From positions 1-64,000 of the forward strand of contig NZ_CACSJA010000022.1 in NCBI RefSeq assembly GCF_902706035.1: a stretch of DNA of 64,000 nucleotides, in the 5' to 3' direction. The DNA comes from Pantoea sp. 18069 (GTDB lineage Bacteria > Pseudomonadota > Gammaproteobacteria > Burkholderiales > Burkholderiaceae_C). The notes under the pieces are model-generated. The model was given only the letters and a program-made list of their open reading frames with translations, was not told the origin of the DNA and searched no databases. The position numbers and the translations under genes are program-made. Shown one piece after another: positions 32,933-41,708 of the stretch; the first letter of the stretch is position 1, and each line of letters opens with the position of its first letter.

Positions 32933-33604
32933 TCAGCGCGCGCCCGCGGCGCGCAAAATGCGTTCGGTTTCGGTATGGCCGCGCCGCACCGCATGCTGCA
33001 GCGGCGTCACGCCGTCGGCGTCCGCCAGCTGCACATCGGCACCGGCATCGACCAGCGCCTGCACGATCTGCTGGTGGCGCGGCCCGCCGTCGCTGAGGAT
33101 GATGGCCTCGAGCAGCGCCGTCCACCCCAGCCGGTTCACATGGTCCACGGCCACGCCCGCGTCGATCAGCCGGCGCACGGTGTCGACATGACCGCGCTCG
33201 CTCGCCGGAATCAAGGCCGTGCCGCCAAAGCGGTTGGTGCTGCGCAGATCGGCGCCCTGGGCCAGCGTCATGGTCAGAATCTCCAGGAGGCCGCGCGCGC
33301 CCGCATAAAGATAGGGACTGTCCTGGAGACGGTCCTTGGCGTTGACGTCGGCGCCCGCACCGATCAGTGCCCGGGCCGCCCGGATGTGATTGGCCTGCGT
33401 GGCGACCAGCAAGGGCGTGCGCCCCTGGGCATCGCGTGCGTCTATGGCTGCACCCTGGGCCAGCAGCTGCGCAATGGCGCGCGCGTCGTCGCGCCCCGCC
33501 GCCTGGTGCAACGGCGTCGTGACCGCCGCTGCGGCCGGCTCAATGGCCTGGGCCTGGGGCAGCCCCAGCACCATCGCCGCACTCAAGGCCAGTAGATTGC
33601 GCAT
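32933..33604 (-). CDS. Ankyrin-repeat protein, secreted
   Basis: Exported ankyrin-repeat protein of 223 residues. The signal peptide (MRNLLALSAAMVLGLPQAQA) is followed by about five repeats: TTPLHQAAGRDDARAIAQLLAQG, RTPLLVATQANHIRAARALI, SPYLYAGARGLLEILTMTL, TALIPASERGHVDTVRRLID and VTPLQHAVRRGHTETERIL (each read as one helix pair). Periplasmic ankyrin proteins of this size are common in betaproteobacteria; some accompany catalases or act as scaffolds. No neighbour indicates a partner. Confidence 0.87.
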   Translation of the reverse strand: MRNLLALSAAMVLGLPQAQAIEPAAAAVTTPLHQAAGRDDARAIAQLLAQGAAIDARDAQGRTPLLVATQANHIRAARALIGAGADVNAKDRLQDSPYLYAGARGLLEILTMTLAQGADLRSTNRFGGTALIPASERGHVDTVRRLIDAGVAVDHVNRLGWTALLEAIILSDGGPRHQQIVQALVDAGADVQLADADGVTPLQHAVRRGHTETERILRAAGAR

Positions 33605-33638
33605 GGAATGGTCCCGGTGAAGTGGTCACGCGCGCGTT

Positions 33639-34499
33639 TCAGAAACTGCGCACCATGGTGATGTGCTCGATGCCGGCTTCGTCGTAGGGCGCGCCCTGGG
33701 GCAGAAAACCCGCGCGGCGGTAGAAGCCTTCGGCCGCGCACTGGGCATGCAGCTGCACTTCGCGGTCGCCGCGCGCCTGCGAGGCCGCGACCAGCGCGTC
33801 CAGCACCTGGCGGCCCAGGCGGCTGCCGCGCAGGTCGCGGTCCACGGCCAGGCGGCCTATGCGCCCCACGCCCGGCGACTCGGTGATCAGCCGGCCCGTG
33901 GCCACGGCCTGCTCCAGGCGGTTGTAGACGACCACATGGCGCGCCGCTTCGTCGCGCCCGTCGACTTCGAGCGCCGGGTCGATCTGCTGCTCGCGCACGA
34001 ACACTTCCATGCGCAGGCGCAAGGCATCGCGGCCCAGCAGGTTCCAGTCGCCCGAGCGCAGTTCGGTGAACGCGCGGCCGGCCTCGAACTCGTCGATCAG
34101 CGTGCGCAACGCCGCCGGCACGGGCCGCGAAGTCTGCGTCGCCGGGTCGGCAAACACATAGACCAGCTCGACGCTGGTGAGCAGCGCCGTGCCGCAGAAA
34201 ATGCCCATCTCGAAGCGCATGGACGAATTGCCTATGCCCGCGCAGCGCACGCCCACATCCAGCACATCGCCATAGCGCGCCGACGCGCGGTACTCCACGG
34301 TGGCTTTCTTGACGTAGAGTTCGCCGCCCAGCCGCGCAAAGCCGGCGTCGTAAGGCAAGGCCAGGGCGCGCCAATACTCGCTGATCGCCGTGTCGGCGTA
34401 CATCATGTAATGTGCATTGAAGACAATTTTCTGGGCGTCCACTTCGGCCCAGCGCACGCGCAGGCGGTGAAAACAGCGAAACGATTCTCGGTGCAACAT
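33639..34499 (-). CDS. YbgC-type thioesterase fused to GNAT acetyltransferase
   Basis: A two-domain protein of 286 residues. Residues 1-135 are a hot-dog 4HBT thioesterase (FHRLRVRWAEVDAQKIVFNAHY, with the catalytic Asp at the FadM/YbgC position, then MMYADTAISEYW). Residues about 140-286 are a GNAT N-acetyltransferase (MEVFVREQQIDPALEVD, then VGRIGRLAVDRDLRGSRLG, with the acetyl-CoA loop RDLRGSRLGR). The two activities are normally separate genes. The fusion suggests a shared acyl-CoA or CoA pool, or only a convenient union. It lies 3 bp before the esterase stop and is in the same direction. Confidence 0.85.
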   Translation of the reverse strand: MLHRESFRCFHRLRVRWAEVDAQKIVFNAHYMMYADTAISEYWRALALPYDAGFARLGGELYVKKATVEYRASARYGDVLDVGVRCAGIGNSSMRFEMGIFCGTALLTSVELVYVFADPATQTSRPVPAALRTLIDEFEAGRAFTELRSGDWNLLGRDALRLRMEVFVREQQIDPALEVDGRDEAARHVVVYNRLEQAVATGRLITESPGVGRIGRLAVDRDLRGSRLGRQVLDALVAASQARGDREVQLHAQCAAEGFYRRAGFLPQGAPYDEAGIEHITMVRSF

Positions 34500-34502
34500 A
34501 GC

Positions 34503-35480
34503 TCAGTTCTCCAGTCCAAAAGCCACGCGCAGCGCGCGTGCACAGTCCGCATGGGCCTGGCGCGCTTGGGGAACCGCGCGGCCCATCTTGATGAATTCGT
34601 GGGTCACGCCACGGTAGATTTCGAGGTCCACGGCAACGCCCGACGCGCGCAGCCGGTCGGCATAGGCCACGCCTTCATCGACCAGCGGATCGCACTCGGC
34701 CAGACACACAAAGGCCGGTGCCACGCCGTCGAGATCATGGGCGTTGAGCGGCGCAAAGCGCCAGTCCTCGCGGTCCGCAGGGCTGCGCACGTAGTTGCCG
34801 AAGAACCAGGTGATGCTGGCCTCCTCGAGCACCATGCCATGCGCGAAGCGGCGGTGCGAATCGGTGTCCTGGTGGGCGGTCGTTCCCGGGTAGATCAGCA
34901 ACTGCAAGGCCAGCGCCAGGCCTGCATCGCGCGCCAGCACGGCATTCACCGCGGCAAGCGTGCCGCCCGCGCTGTCGCCTGCCACGGCCAGGCGCGCGGG
35001 GTCGGCGCCCAGCGCCCGGGCATGCAGCGCCAGCCATTGCAAAGCGTCCCAGGCATCGTTGCTGGCCGTGGGAAAGCGGTGTTCGGGCGCGAGCCGGTAA
35101 TCGAGCGAGACCACCATGCAGCCAGACTGGCGCGCGAGTTCGCGGCACAGCACGTCGTGCGTTTCCACACTGCCGATGGTGAAGCCGCCGCCGTGCAGAT
35201 ACAGCAGCGCGGGCAAGGCGCCGGCGCCAACCGGTGCGGGCGCATACAGCCGCGCCGCCATGGCATGGCCGTCGCGGGCCTGCACATGCAGGTCTTCGAC
35301 ACGCGCCAGCGCGGGCCTGGCGATTTCCAGCACGCCCGAGCCCGCGGCATAGGCGGCGCGCGCGGCTTGCGGGGAAAGGCTGTGCAAGGGCGGGCGCGCA
35401 GCCCGCTGCATGCGGCGAATCACATCGCGCATCTGCGCGGTCAACAGGGTTTGGGGGTCCACAGGGTTCACGGTCGGCAT
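34503..35480 (-). CDS. Alpha/beta-hydrolase esterase/lipase (HSL-like)
   Basis: Hormone-sensitive-lipase-type esterase of 325 residues. The oxyanion motif YLHGGGFTIGSVETHD and the nucleophile elbow AVAGDSAGGTLAAV are clear. The catalytic Asp is probably in CLAECDPLVDEG, and the His in GVTHEFIKMG. I chose ATG at 35480 (MPTVNPVDPQTLL); a TTG start at 35549 would add 23 residues of weak signal character. Probably a cytoplasmic carboxylesterase of small or medium acyl esters. Probably co-transcribed with the thioesterase fusion. Confidence 0.87.
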   Translation of the reverse strand: MPTVNPVDPQTLLTAQMRDVIRRMQRAARPPLHSLSPQAARAAYAAGSGVLEIARPALARVEDLHVQARDGHAMAARLYAPAPVGAGALPALLYLHGGGFTIGSVETHDVLCRELARQSGCMVVSLDYRLAPEHRFPTASNDAWDALQWLALHARALGADPARLAVAGDSAGGTLAAVNAVLARDAGLALALQLLIYPGTTAHQDTDSHRRFAHGMVLEEASITWFFGNYVRSPADREDWRFAPLNAHDLDGVAPAFVCLAECDPLVDEGVAYADRLRASGVAVDLEIYRGVTHEFIKMGRAVPQARQAHADCARALRVAFGLEN

Positions 35481-35739
35481 CGCGGCAGCGCCTGCCGCAA
35501 GCACCAGGGGCGGCAATCCCCGGGCGGCCGTGGCAGGCCTTGAGAACAAAAGAGGTGCCGGCGCTCGCCGACAGTACGCCCGCCATCATGCCCCAAGCCG
35601 GGGCCTGCGCGCGCCTGGCAGCAGCTTTCCCTGTATCCCGATGGTTCATGCGCCTCCCAGCCCCAGGGGCACCGAGGGGGGCCAGCCCGTATGGCGGCCA
35701 GAGGCACGCCAGCGGCAAAGCCGCTCAGGGCGCTTTATT

Positions 35740-36291
35740 TCATCGGCACTTGCGCTTGAAGTTCACGGCCACGGGGCTGGAATAGCCATAGCCCAGCACG
35801 ACCGCCACGCCTTCATAGGCGCAGCGCTCATGTTGCGGCCAGCGCCCCATCGAGGGGCCCATGTCCGACCAGCGCTGCAGGCCCGCCCCTGCGGCATCAG
35901 GCCCCGCGGAAGGCTCGCGTTTCCTGCCCATCCGGGTCGTCGACGGTTCGCGCGCGTACTGCCCCCAGCGCATAGGCGGCTGGGTGGCGGCAGCGCCTGG
36001 GTCGGAAGGTGATCCCACGCCGATCCGGAAAGCGGCGCTGTAGTGGTAAGAGTCGAGTCCGCCGCAATCCGCTTCCAGGGCCAGCGGGCTGTGCAACACG
36101 GGCTGGGTGATGGCCTGCAGCGGCACCTGCTGGGGCCGCAGGCCCAGCCGGTGGGCAATCTCCACCGCCATCATCTGCTTGATCCTGAACAGGTCGGCGG
36201 GCTTGAGCGTGCAGGCCATGCCCGTGGCCGGGCCCATCAGGGCCGCGGCACCTGCGATGGCCGCGGCACAATGCTTGATTTTCTGGTGCAT
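35740..36291 (-). CDS. Secreted four-Cys protein, paralogue A
   Basis: Exported protein of 183 residues with a signal peptide of about 25 residues ending GMAC. Its conserved head includes RIKQMMAVEIAHRLGLRPQQ and AITQPVLHSPLALEADCGGL. The conserved tail is CAYEGVAVVLGYGYSSPVAV followed by NFKRKCR. Four Cys (the MAC, ADC, ERC and KRKC positions) could make two disulfides. The middle part is polar and has no known motif. AAGGAGA precedes the ATG by 6 nt. The upstream neighbour at 36447 is a tandem paralogue sharing head and tail. I recognise no named family. Confidence 0.75.
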   Translation of the reverse strand: MHQKIKHCAAAIAGAAALMGPATGMACTLKPADLFRIKQMMAVEIAHRLGLRPQQVPLQAITQPVLHSPLALEADCGGLDSYHYSAAFRIGVGSPSDPGAAATQPPMRWGQYAREPSTTRMGRKREPSAGPDAAGAGLQRWSDMGPSMGRWPQHERCAYEGVAVVLGYGYSSPVAVNFKRKCR

Positions 36292-36446
36292 CCAATTCTC
36301 CTTTGACACCCCACCCCGAGCGGCGGCAGCCGGCGCAAGGCCAGCCATGCGGTGGCTCAGGTGGGAAGATGGCCATCGCCGGGCGGCGGCGGTGGCTGGG
36401 TCCAGGCGCGCGGCAAGGCCGCGCAGCCTGCACGGCGTCAGCGGCG

Positions 36447-36965
36447 TCAGCGGCATCTGCGCTCGAAGTTCACGGCCACGGGGCTGGCCTGGCCATAACC
36501 CAGCACGACCACCACGCCTTCGTAGGTGCATTGACGCTGCCGGCCCGGGGCAGGCAATGGCCCGTAGCCGGGCCAAGGTCCGGATCCGGGTCGGGGCCCG
36601 GCTTCCGGTCCGGCACCCGGCCAGGGCCTGGGCCCTGGATCCGGCCCCGGGCCCGGCCAGGGGCCGGGACCCGGTCCATGCCGTCCAGGCTGCGAGACAC
36701 GGAACCCGGCGGTATGGTGGTATGCAGCGAGTCCGCTGCAATCGGCGCCCAGACCGAACGGCGTGAGCAAGCGCGGCTGGGTGATGGCACTGAGCTGGAT
36801 CTGCTGGGGTCGCATGCCCAGCCGGTGGGCAATCTCGTTGGCCATCAGTTGCTTGATCCTGGCGGGATTCTCGGGCACGAGGCTACAGGCCATGCTGGAT
36901 GCCGACGCCAGCGCGGCGACACCCCCCAGCAGAATCGTTGCGAGATGGCTGATCTTGGGTTGCAT
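36447..36965 (-). CDS. Secreted four-Cys protein with Gly/Pro-rich insert, paralogue B
   Basis: Exported protein of 172 residues, a tandem paralogue of the 35740-36291 gene. Head (MACSLVPENPARIKQLMANE, IAHRLGMRPQQIQLSAITQP) and tail (CTYEGVVVVLGYGQASPVAV then NFERRCR) are closely similar and keep all four Cys. The middle is replaced by about 55 residues built mostly of Pro-Gly pairs (PGPGPWPGPGPDPGPRPWPG and more), a flexible or collagen-like spacer. AAGGAGA lies 7 nt before the ATG at 36965. The product may be a surface or periplasmic linker; no function is known. Confidence 0.75.
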   Translation of the reverse strand: MQPKISHLATILLGGVAALASASSMACSLVPENPARIKQLMANEIAHRLGMRPQQIQLSAITQPRLLTPFGLGADCSGLAAYHHTAGFRVSQPGRHGPGPGPWPGPGPDPGPRPWPGAGPEAGPRPGSGPWPGYGPLPAPGRQRQCTYEGVVVVLGYGQASPVAVNFERRCR

Positions 36966-37295
36966 AAAGATTCTCCTTGCAGACAAAACAGGTCTTTTCC
37001 CCTGACGGCTGCCCGCTGGCATCAGCAGCGGCCGTCATTTGCAGTATGGGAAGCGTCGTGGTTCGCGGAAAAAGAACAACTGCTGTCAGCATTGGCATCG
37101 CCTGGCATGGGCATGCGCCGACGCCGGCGCCATTGAAGCGCCGCCCCCTCTGGCGTGGCTTGCGGCAGCAGGATCAATGCGCTCGCCGTGCGAGAGCGGC
37201 GCCTTGTCCATCTTTTGCAACACCCGGGGCGCGGGCCTTGCTGGTCAAAAGTACGCGCGTGCGCCCTTCATCCTTGGGCAGGCGCAAGCCGCAGT
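36966..37295. other. Intergenic region upstream of the paralogue pair
   Basis: No gene is visible in these 330 bp. The left part must hold the promoter of the paralogue pair. An inverted repeat TGACGGC (37003-37009) and GCCGTCA (37031-37037) lies in the probable 5' leader, about 40 bp before the paralogue B start. The right part is the 3' flank of the permease-GAF gene and shows no T-run terminator. Confidence 0.45.
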
Positions 37296-39845
37296 TCAGA
37301 CCATGGCCGGCCCTGCACCCGGCACGATCAGCGCAGCCGAATCCGCCGCCGGCCCGGCGGCAGGCGCTGCGGGTGCCGAAGGCCCCGCGTCCGGCGGCGG
37401 CGGCACTTCGGCGCTGCGCGACAGCGTGGCCTGCAGCTGCCGCGCCATGTCGTTGAGCAACGCGAACTCATTGGCCGCGAGGCTGCGCGGCACGGTGTCC
37501 ATGATGCAAAAGCTCCCCAGCACCATCCCGTGCCGGTCACGCAGCGGAACACCGGCGTAAAAGCGCAGCCGCGCCGACTGCAGCAGCGGGTTGTCGGCAA
37601 AGCGCGGGTCGCGCGCGATGTCCTCGACCTGCAGGTCGCTCGCGCCATGCACCACATAGGAGCAGATCGACAGGGCGCGCTCCAGGCCGCCGCTGTGCGT
37701 GCCGTCACCAGGCGACGTCAGCAGCGTGCCCGGCGTATGGACCCAGTCGGCGTCGACCAGCGAGACCTGGGCAAAAGGCACATGGAACGCATTCGCCGCA
37801 TGCACCACCATGTCATGGATGGCGCCAGTGTGGTTCGCGTCCAGCCAGCCGCTGGCATTGAGCGCCGCCACCCGCGCCACGTCGTCCTCGCCCACGGGCG
37901 CGGCGCGCGGCCCGGCATGGGGTGAAGACGCGAGCATGGCATCGGCACGCAGGCGCAATTCGCGCACGCTGGTGGTGAGCGCCTGCACACCCAGCTGGGC
38001 TGCAGCGCTTTCGGCCAGCAGCGCGGGCGGCGCATTCCACAAGGCCAGCACGATGCGCAGCCCGGGCCAGCGCCTGTGCAGCCGGCGGCAGATCTGCCGC
38101 ACCTGGGCCTGGGGCTGGGGGGTGAAGACCGACAGGCACAGCAGCTCGACGTCCCCCCAGCTGGCGTCGTCGGGCGCCTGCATGCGTGCGCTGAGCGCAT
38201 GCGCCGAATGACTGGCCGCATGGCCACCGAGCGCCAGTGCATGCGCCATGGCCGCGGCCGCGAGGGCGTCGACTTCCCAGCGCGCGCCCACGCAATGCAC
38301 GCGCGGGCGCAGCGCAGCATCGGCGTCGGCCGACGCGCGCACAGGGTACTGCTCCGCCAGCTCGGCCAGCAGCAGCTCCATGCCCTGGGCCAGACGCAGC
38401 CGGTGCGCGGCCGTGGCCGCGTCCGTGTGGTGGCTGGTGGCCACGCGCAGCGCCGGCATCACCACCTCGTCATAGAGCCGGGTCACGCCGTCGCTGACCT
38501 GTGCCGCAGTCGGCCTGGCCGGCAGCAGCACGTCGACGGCATCGGTGCACAGCTCGATCGCCTCCTCCACGTCGCCGCCGAGCAGGCGCTGGTAGAGGCG
38601 CCGCGGCGCATCGAGCACCGGCGCGTTGCCCAGCAGCACTTCGATGAACTTCAGCGCCGGCAGGTAGCGCCCCAGCACCAGCAGGCATACCGTCAGCGGC
38701 GTCGAGAGGATCAGCCCGACGGGCCCCCACAGTGCCGTCCAGAACGTGGCCGCGACAATGATGGACAGCGTGGACAGGCCGGTGCTCGCGCCATAGAGCC
38801 AGGGCTCGACCACGTTGTTGCTGATCAACTCGAGCAGCAGGATCAGGCACAGCGTCCAGAGAAACATGTTCCAGCCCGGGTCGACCGCGAACGCCAGCGC
38901 CAGCGGGAAAACCGCCGACACCATGGGCCCCACATACGGCACGAAGCGCATGATCGCCGCGACCACGCCCCAAAGAATCGCCCCGGGCACGCCAATGAAC
39001 CAGAGCCCGGCCGCCATCGGAATCCCATAGCTCGCATTGACGATGAACTGCATGCGCAGGTAGCGGCCTATGCGCTCGGACGCTTCATCGAGCGCATTCG
39101 TCGCCAGATGCAGGTTGCCGCCCATCAGGCGCAGCAGACGGTCGCGCAGGTCATCGCGGTCCAGCAGGATCAGCACCACGAACAGCAGCACGATGCCGGC
39201 CATCAGCACCGGCTCGCTGACGCGGTCCAGCCAGGCCGTGAACTGGGCCATGGGCTTGAGCTCCACGGGCTGGATCTCGACTTTCTGCACGCGCGGCGCG
39301 GGCGTGCGGCCACCGGGGCTGGCGATTTCCCTTTCGACCGTGTCGTAGGTCTTGCGCGCGCCGTCCCATACGCTGGGGCCGCTGGCGAACTTGCGCAGAT
39401 CGCGCAGCTTGGTGCGGATGGTGTTCTGGTAGGTCGGCAGATCGGCACTCAGCTGGCTGACCTGGTTGCCCAGGTAGGCGCCCATGCCACCGAGCGCGCC
39501 CAGGGTGATCGTCACCACCAGCAGCGTGGCCGCCATGCGCGACAGGCCCCAGCGCTTGAGCCGGCTCACGGCGGGATCGAGCAAAAAGCCCAGCAGCAGC
39601 GCCAATGCGAGCGGCACCAGCAGTTCGCGCCCGAAGAACAGGCCGGAAATCACCAGCGCGGCAATCAACAGGCCGATGAGCACGCGCAAGGCCGGCAGCA
39701 TCGATGCGAGCTGTGCGAAGACCGGCGCTTCGACCGGCCCCCGGTCCTGCGCTTCGGGACGGTTGCGGCCGGGATCTGCGGCTTCGCCCTGTGCAGGTGC
39801 AGGCTGCGGCCGCAAAGGGGCGGGGTCAGGGAAGGTCTCGGGCAT
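37296..39845 (-). CDS. AI-2E/PerM-family permease fused to a B12-binding-like region and a GAF domain
   Basis: A large protein of 849 residues starting MPETFPDPAPL. Residues about 45-395 form the AI-2E exporter/PerM domain with seven or eight membrane helices (ALRVLIGLLIAALVISGLFF, LLVPLALALLLGFLLDPAVS, GPVGLILSTPLTVCLLVLGR). A middle region (about 480-630, RVHCVGARWEVDALAAAAMA) looks like a B12-binding-type Rossmann fold without a cofactor motif. Residues about 660-810 form a GAF domain (SICSYVVHGASDLQVEDIAR, GSFCIMDTVPR). Pro/Ala-rich tails border the ends. It is last in a probable operon with the regulator and kinase upstream, so it may sense or export a signal for them. Confidence 0.8.
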   Translation of the reverse strand: MPETFPDPAPLRPQPAPAQGEAADPGRNRPEAQDRGPVEAPVFAQLASMLPALRVLIGLLIAALVISGLFFGRELLVPLALALLLGFLLDPAVSRLKRWGLSRMAATLLVVTITLGALGGMGAYLGNQVSQLSADLPTYQNTIRTKLRDLRKFASGPSVWDGARKTYDTVEREIASPGGRTPAPRVQKVEIQPVELKPMAQFTAWLDRVSEPVLMAGIVLLFVVLILLDRDDLRDRLLRLMGGNLHLATNALDEASERIGRYLRMQFIVNASYGIPMAAGLWFIGVPGAILWGVVAAIMRFVPYVGPMVSAVFPLALAFAVDPGWNMFLWTLCLILLLELISNNVVEPWLYGASTGLSTLSIIVAATFWTALWGPVGLILSTPLTVCLLVLGRYLPALKFIEVLLGNAPVLDAPRRLYQRLLGGDVEEAIELCTDAVDVLLPARPTAAQVSDGVTRLYDEVVMPALRVATSHHTDAATAAHRLRLAQGMELLLAELAEQYPVRASADADAALRPRVHCVGARWEVDALAAAAMAHALALGGHAASHSAHALSARMQAPDDASWGDVELLCLSVFTPQPQAQVRQICRRLHRRWPGLRIVLALWNAPPALLAESAAAQLGVQALTTSVRELRLRADAMLASSPHAGPRAAPVGEDDVARVAALNASGWLDANHTGAIHDMVVHAANAFHVPFAQVSLVDADWVHTPGTLLTSPGDGTHSGGLERALSICSYVVHGASDLQVEDIARDPRFADNPLLQSARLRFYAGVPLRDRHGMVLGSFCIMDTVPRSLAANEFALLNDMARQLQATLSRSAEVPPPPDAGPSAPAAPAAGPAADSAALIVPGAGPAMV

Positions 39846-39984
39846 GGCTTGGACGGTGGATGGCAGAGAAAGGCAGCAAGCGTCCATTGCATCCCAAAGC
39901 ACCATGCAGGCCTGTCAGCCGGGACCGCGAAACACTGCGCCGGCGCGGGCTGCAGATGCAGGCGACGCCTCCCGCAGCGCGGGA

Positions 39985-40854
39985 TCAGCGGCGCGGCCCC
40001 GCGACGGGCCAGCGCACATGCACGCCCATGCCACGGCCGTCGATTCCCTGCACGCGCTCGAGCTGCGCACCGGCCCGTGCCGCGCGGTCGGCCATGCCCT
40101 GCAGCCCCTTGCCAGCCGATGACGCGCCCGGCACCTGCGCCAGGCCCACGCCATCGTCGCGCACGCGCAGATGCCATTCGCCCTGGTGCTGCTGCAGCGT
40201 GACTTCGAGCTCCGTCGCTTGCGCATGCTGGAGCATGTTGCTCAGCGCTTCCTGCACGATGGCGGCAATGTGCTGCGCGGGCTCGCCCGCGGGCAGCCCC
40301 GGCTGATGGCTGTGCGGCACCTCCCACTGCCAGCGTATGCCCCGGCGCTCGAGCACCGGCTGCAGGCGGTGGCGCAGGATGGCCAGGCGATCGGTCAACA
40401 TGCACTGGTCGCCGTCCATGCTGTCGACCAGCAGCCGCAGATCGAGCAGGCAATGCTCGAGCACCGCGTGCAGCTGGCGTTGCTGCCGGTCGCTGGTGTC
40501 CAGCAGCATCGAGGCATTGACCAGTTGAGAACCGACGGCATCATGCAGCGTGCGCGCAATGCGCTGGCGTTCCCGCTGGATTTCGCGCGAGGGGCGCGGA
40601 TTGCGCCGGCGGCGCCAGATCCAGGCACGCCGTGACTGCAGTCCCAGCCAGGCACCGACCAGGACCCAGCTTGCCAGGGCCGCGCCAGCCCAGACCGCAA
40701 ACGCGGTATCCGGCTGGCGCGGCGGCTGCAGCCGCCCGCTGTCCAGAAACCAGCACAGCAGGGCGAAGGGGAAAAGCCACAGCAGCAGCACCAGCAGCGC
40801 CAGCAATGCGGCCAGATCGGCACGGTGCAGGGAGTGACCGAACATGGTTGGCAT
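39985..40854 (-). CDS. Sensor histidine kinase (HisKA_3, NarX/DesK type)
   Basis: Membrane histidine kinase of 289 residues. Two helices (about 13-36 and 52-72) anchor it, with little periplasmic sequence, so it has no obvious sensor domain. The dimerisation/phosphoacceptor motif QRIARTLHDAVGSQL places the phosphorylated His at residue 104. The ATPase domain has QEALSNMLQHA (N box), VRDDGVGL (G1) and AGKGLQGMADRA (G2). It lies 53 bp after the LuxR-type regulator and 139 bp before the permease-GAF gene. The missing sensor may be supplied by that protein; this is inference. Confidence 0.88.
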   Translation of the reverse strand: MPTMFGHSLHRADLAALLALLVLLLWLFPFALLCWFLDSGRLQPPRQPDTAFAVWAGAALASWVLVGAWLGLQSRRAWIWRRRRNPRPSREIQRERQRIARTLHDAVGSQLVNASMLLDTSDRQQRQLHAVLEHCLLDLRLLVDSMDGDQCMLTDRLAILRHRLQPVLERRGIRWQWEVPHSHQPGLPAGEPAQHIAAIVQEALSNMLQHAQATELEVTLQQHQGEWHLRVRDDGVGLAQVPGASSAGKGLQGMADRAARAGAQLERVQGIDGRGMGVHVRWPVAGPRR

Positions 40855-40907
40855 GGCGCATGCCGCTCAGTCAGCACCTGTCCCGCCCGGGCGGGGCGGC
40901 CTGCACA

Positions 40908-41708
40908 TCAGAACATCCCCCGCAGCGACGCAAAGCGTACCGCCTGGGCCCGGGTGCGCACCTGGAGCTTGCGGTAGATGTTCTTGATATGGGTGTTCAC
41001 GGTCATGCTGCTGATGGCCAGCCGCACGCCGATCTCCACGCTGGTATAGCCCCCGGCCACCATGCGCAGCACTTCACGCTCGCGCGCGGACAGGCGCTCG
41101 GCCTCGTCGGGCTGGCGCCGGCGCACTTCCTCGACCGCGGTCTTGTCGAAGCGCTGCAGCAGGCGGCGCGCGAGATTGGGCGTGATCGATGCCCCGCCGT
41201 TGGCCACCTGCAGCACCGCCATCGGGTAGTCGCCAAACCATGAATTCTTGATCAGGTAGCCGGTGGCGCCGAGCTCGAACGCGCGCAGCACCAGGTCATC
41301 GCTTTCCATGATGGACACCACCACGGCCTCGGCCGAAGGATGGACGGTCTTCATGAAATCGATCAGGTCCAGCCCTTCGCCATCGCCCAGGTGCATGTCG
41401 ACCAGCATCACGTCGAAAGCGTGCTGGCGGATGGCCTTGCGCCCTTCCTTGATGCTGCCGGCCTGCGCCACCACCAAGGTGCGCTCGTCGGCCATCAGCT
41501 CCTGCGCAATCACCATGCGGATATGTGCATCGTCATCGACCAGCAGCACGCGCACCGGCTTGTCCACTTGTCCGATCAGAAAATTGGGCCAGATCCGGGC
41601 GCTCGGGTACGCGGGTATCTGGGGGAAGGAGTGCGGCTGCAGCGTGGGTGCGGCCGCCGTGCAGGCCGGGCTCTGGGCCTGCACTCCTGTAGGACTGTCG
41701 ATGGGCAT
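40908..41708 (-). CDS. LuxR/NarL-type response regulator
   Basis: Response regulator of 266 residues. The receiver domain (residues 52-170, PVRVLLVDDDAHIRMVIAQE) carries the phosphoacceptor Asp-104 in VMLVDMHLGDG and the Lys of GYLIKNSW. The C-terminal LuxR HTH is LSAREREVLRMVAGGYTSVE with TVNTHIKNIYRKLQVRTRAQ. About 50 N-terminal residues before the receiver are unusual and Pro-rich; a later start is possible but no good one is visible. It is divergent to the fibre-like operon at 42374, across an AT-rich 665-bp region, and pairs with the adjacent histidine kinase. Confidence 0.9.
   Translation of the reverse strand: MPIDSPTGVQAQSPACTAAAPTLQPHSFPQIPAYPSARIWPNFLIGQVDKPVRVLLVDDDAHIRMVIAQELMADERTLVVAQAGSIKEGRKAIRQHAFDVMLVDMHLGDGEGLDLIDFMKTVHPSAEAVVVSIMESDDLVLRAFELGATGYLIKNSWFGDYPMAVLQVANGGASITPNLARRLLQRFDKTAVEEVRRRQPDEAERLSAREREVLRMVAGGYTSVEIGVRLAISSMTVNTHIKNIYRKLQVRTRAQAVRFASLRGMF

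Noticed and set aside
36570..36680. Tandem CCGGGCC-like units considered as a CRISPR or satellite array
   Set aside because: They encode the in-frame Pro-Gly insert of the secreted paralogue and have no regular repeat-spacer structure.
38076..40202. A 708-residue open reading opposite the permease-GAF gene
   Set aside because: It has no motif; the minus-strand gene explains the lack of stops.
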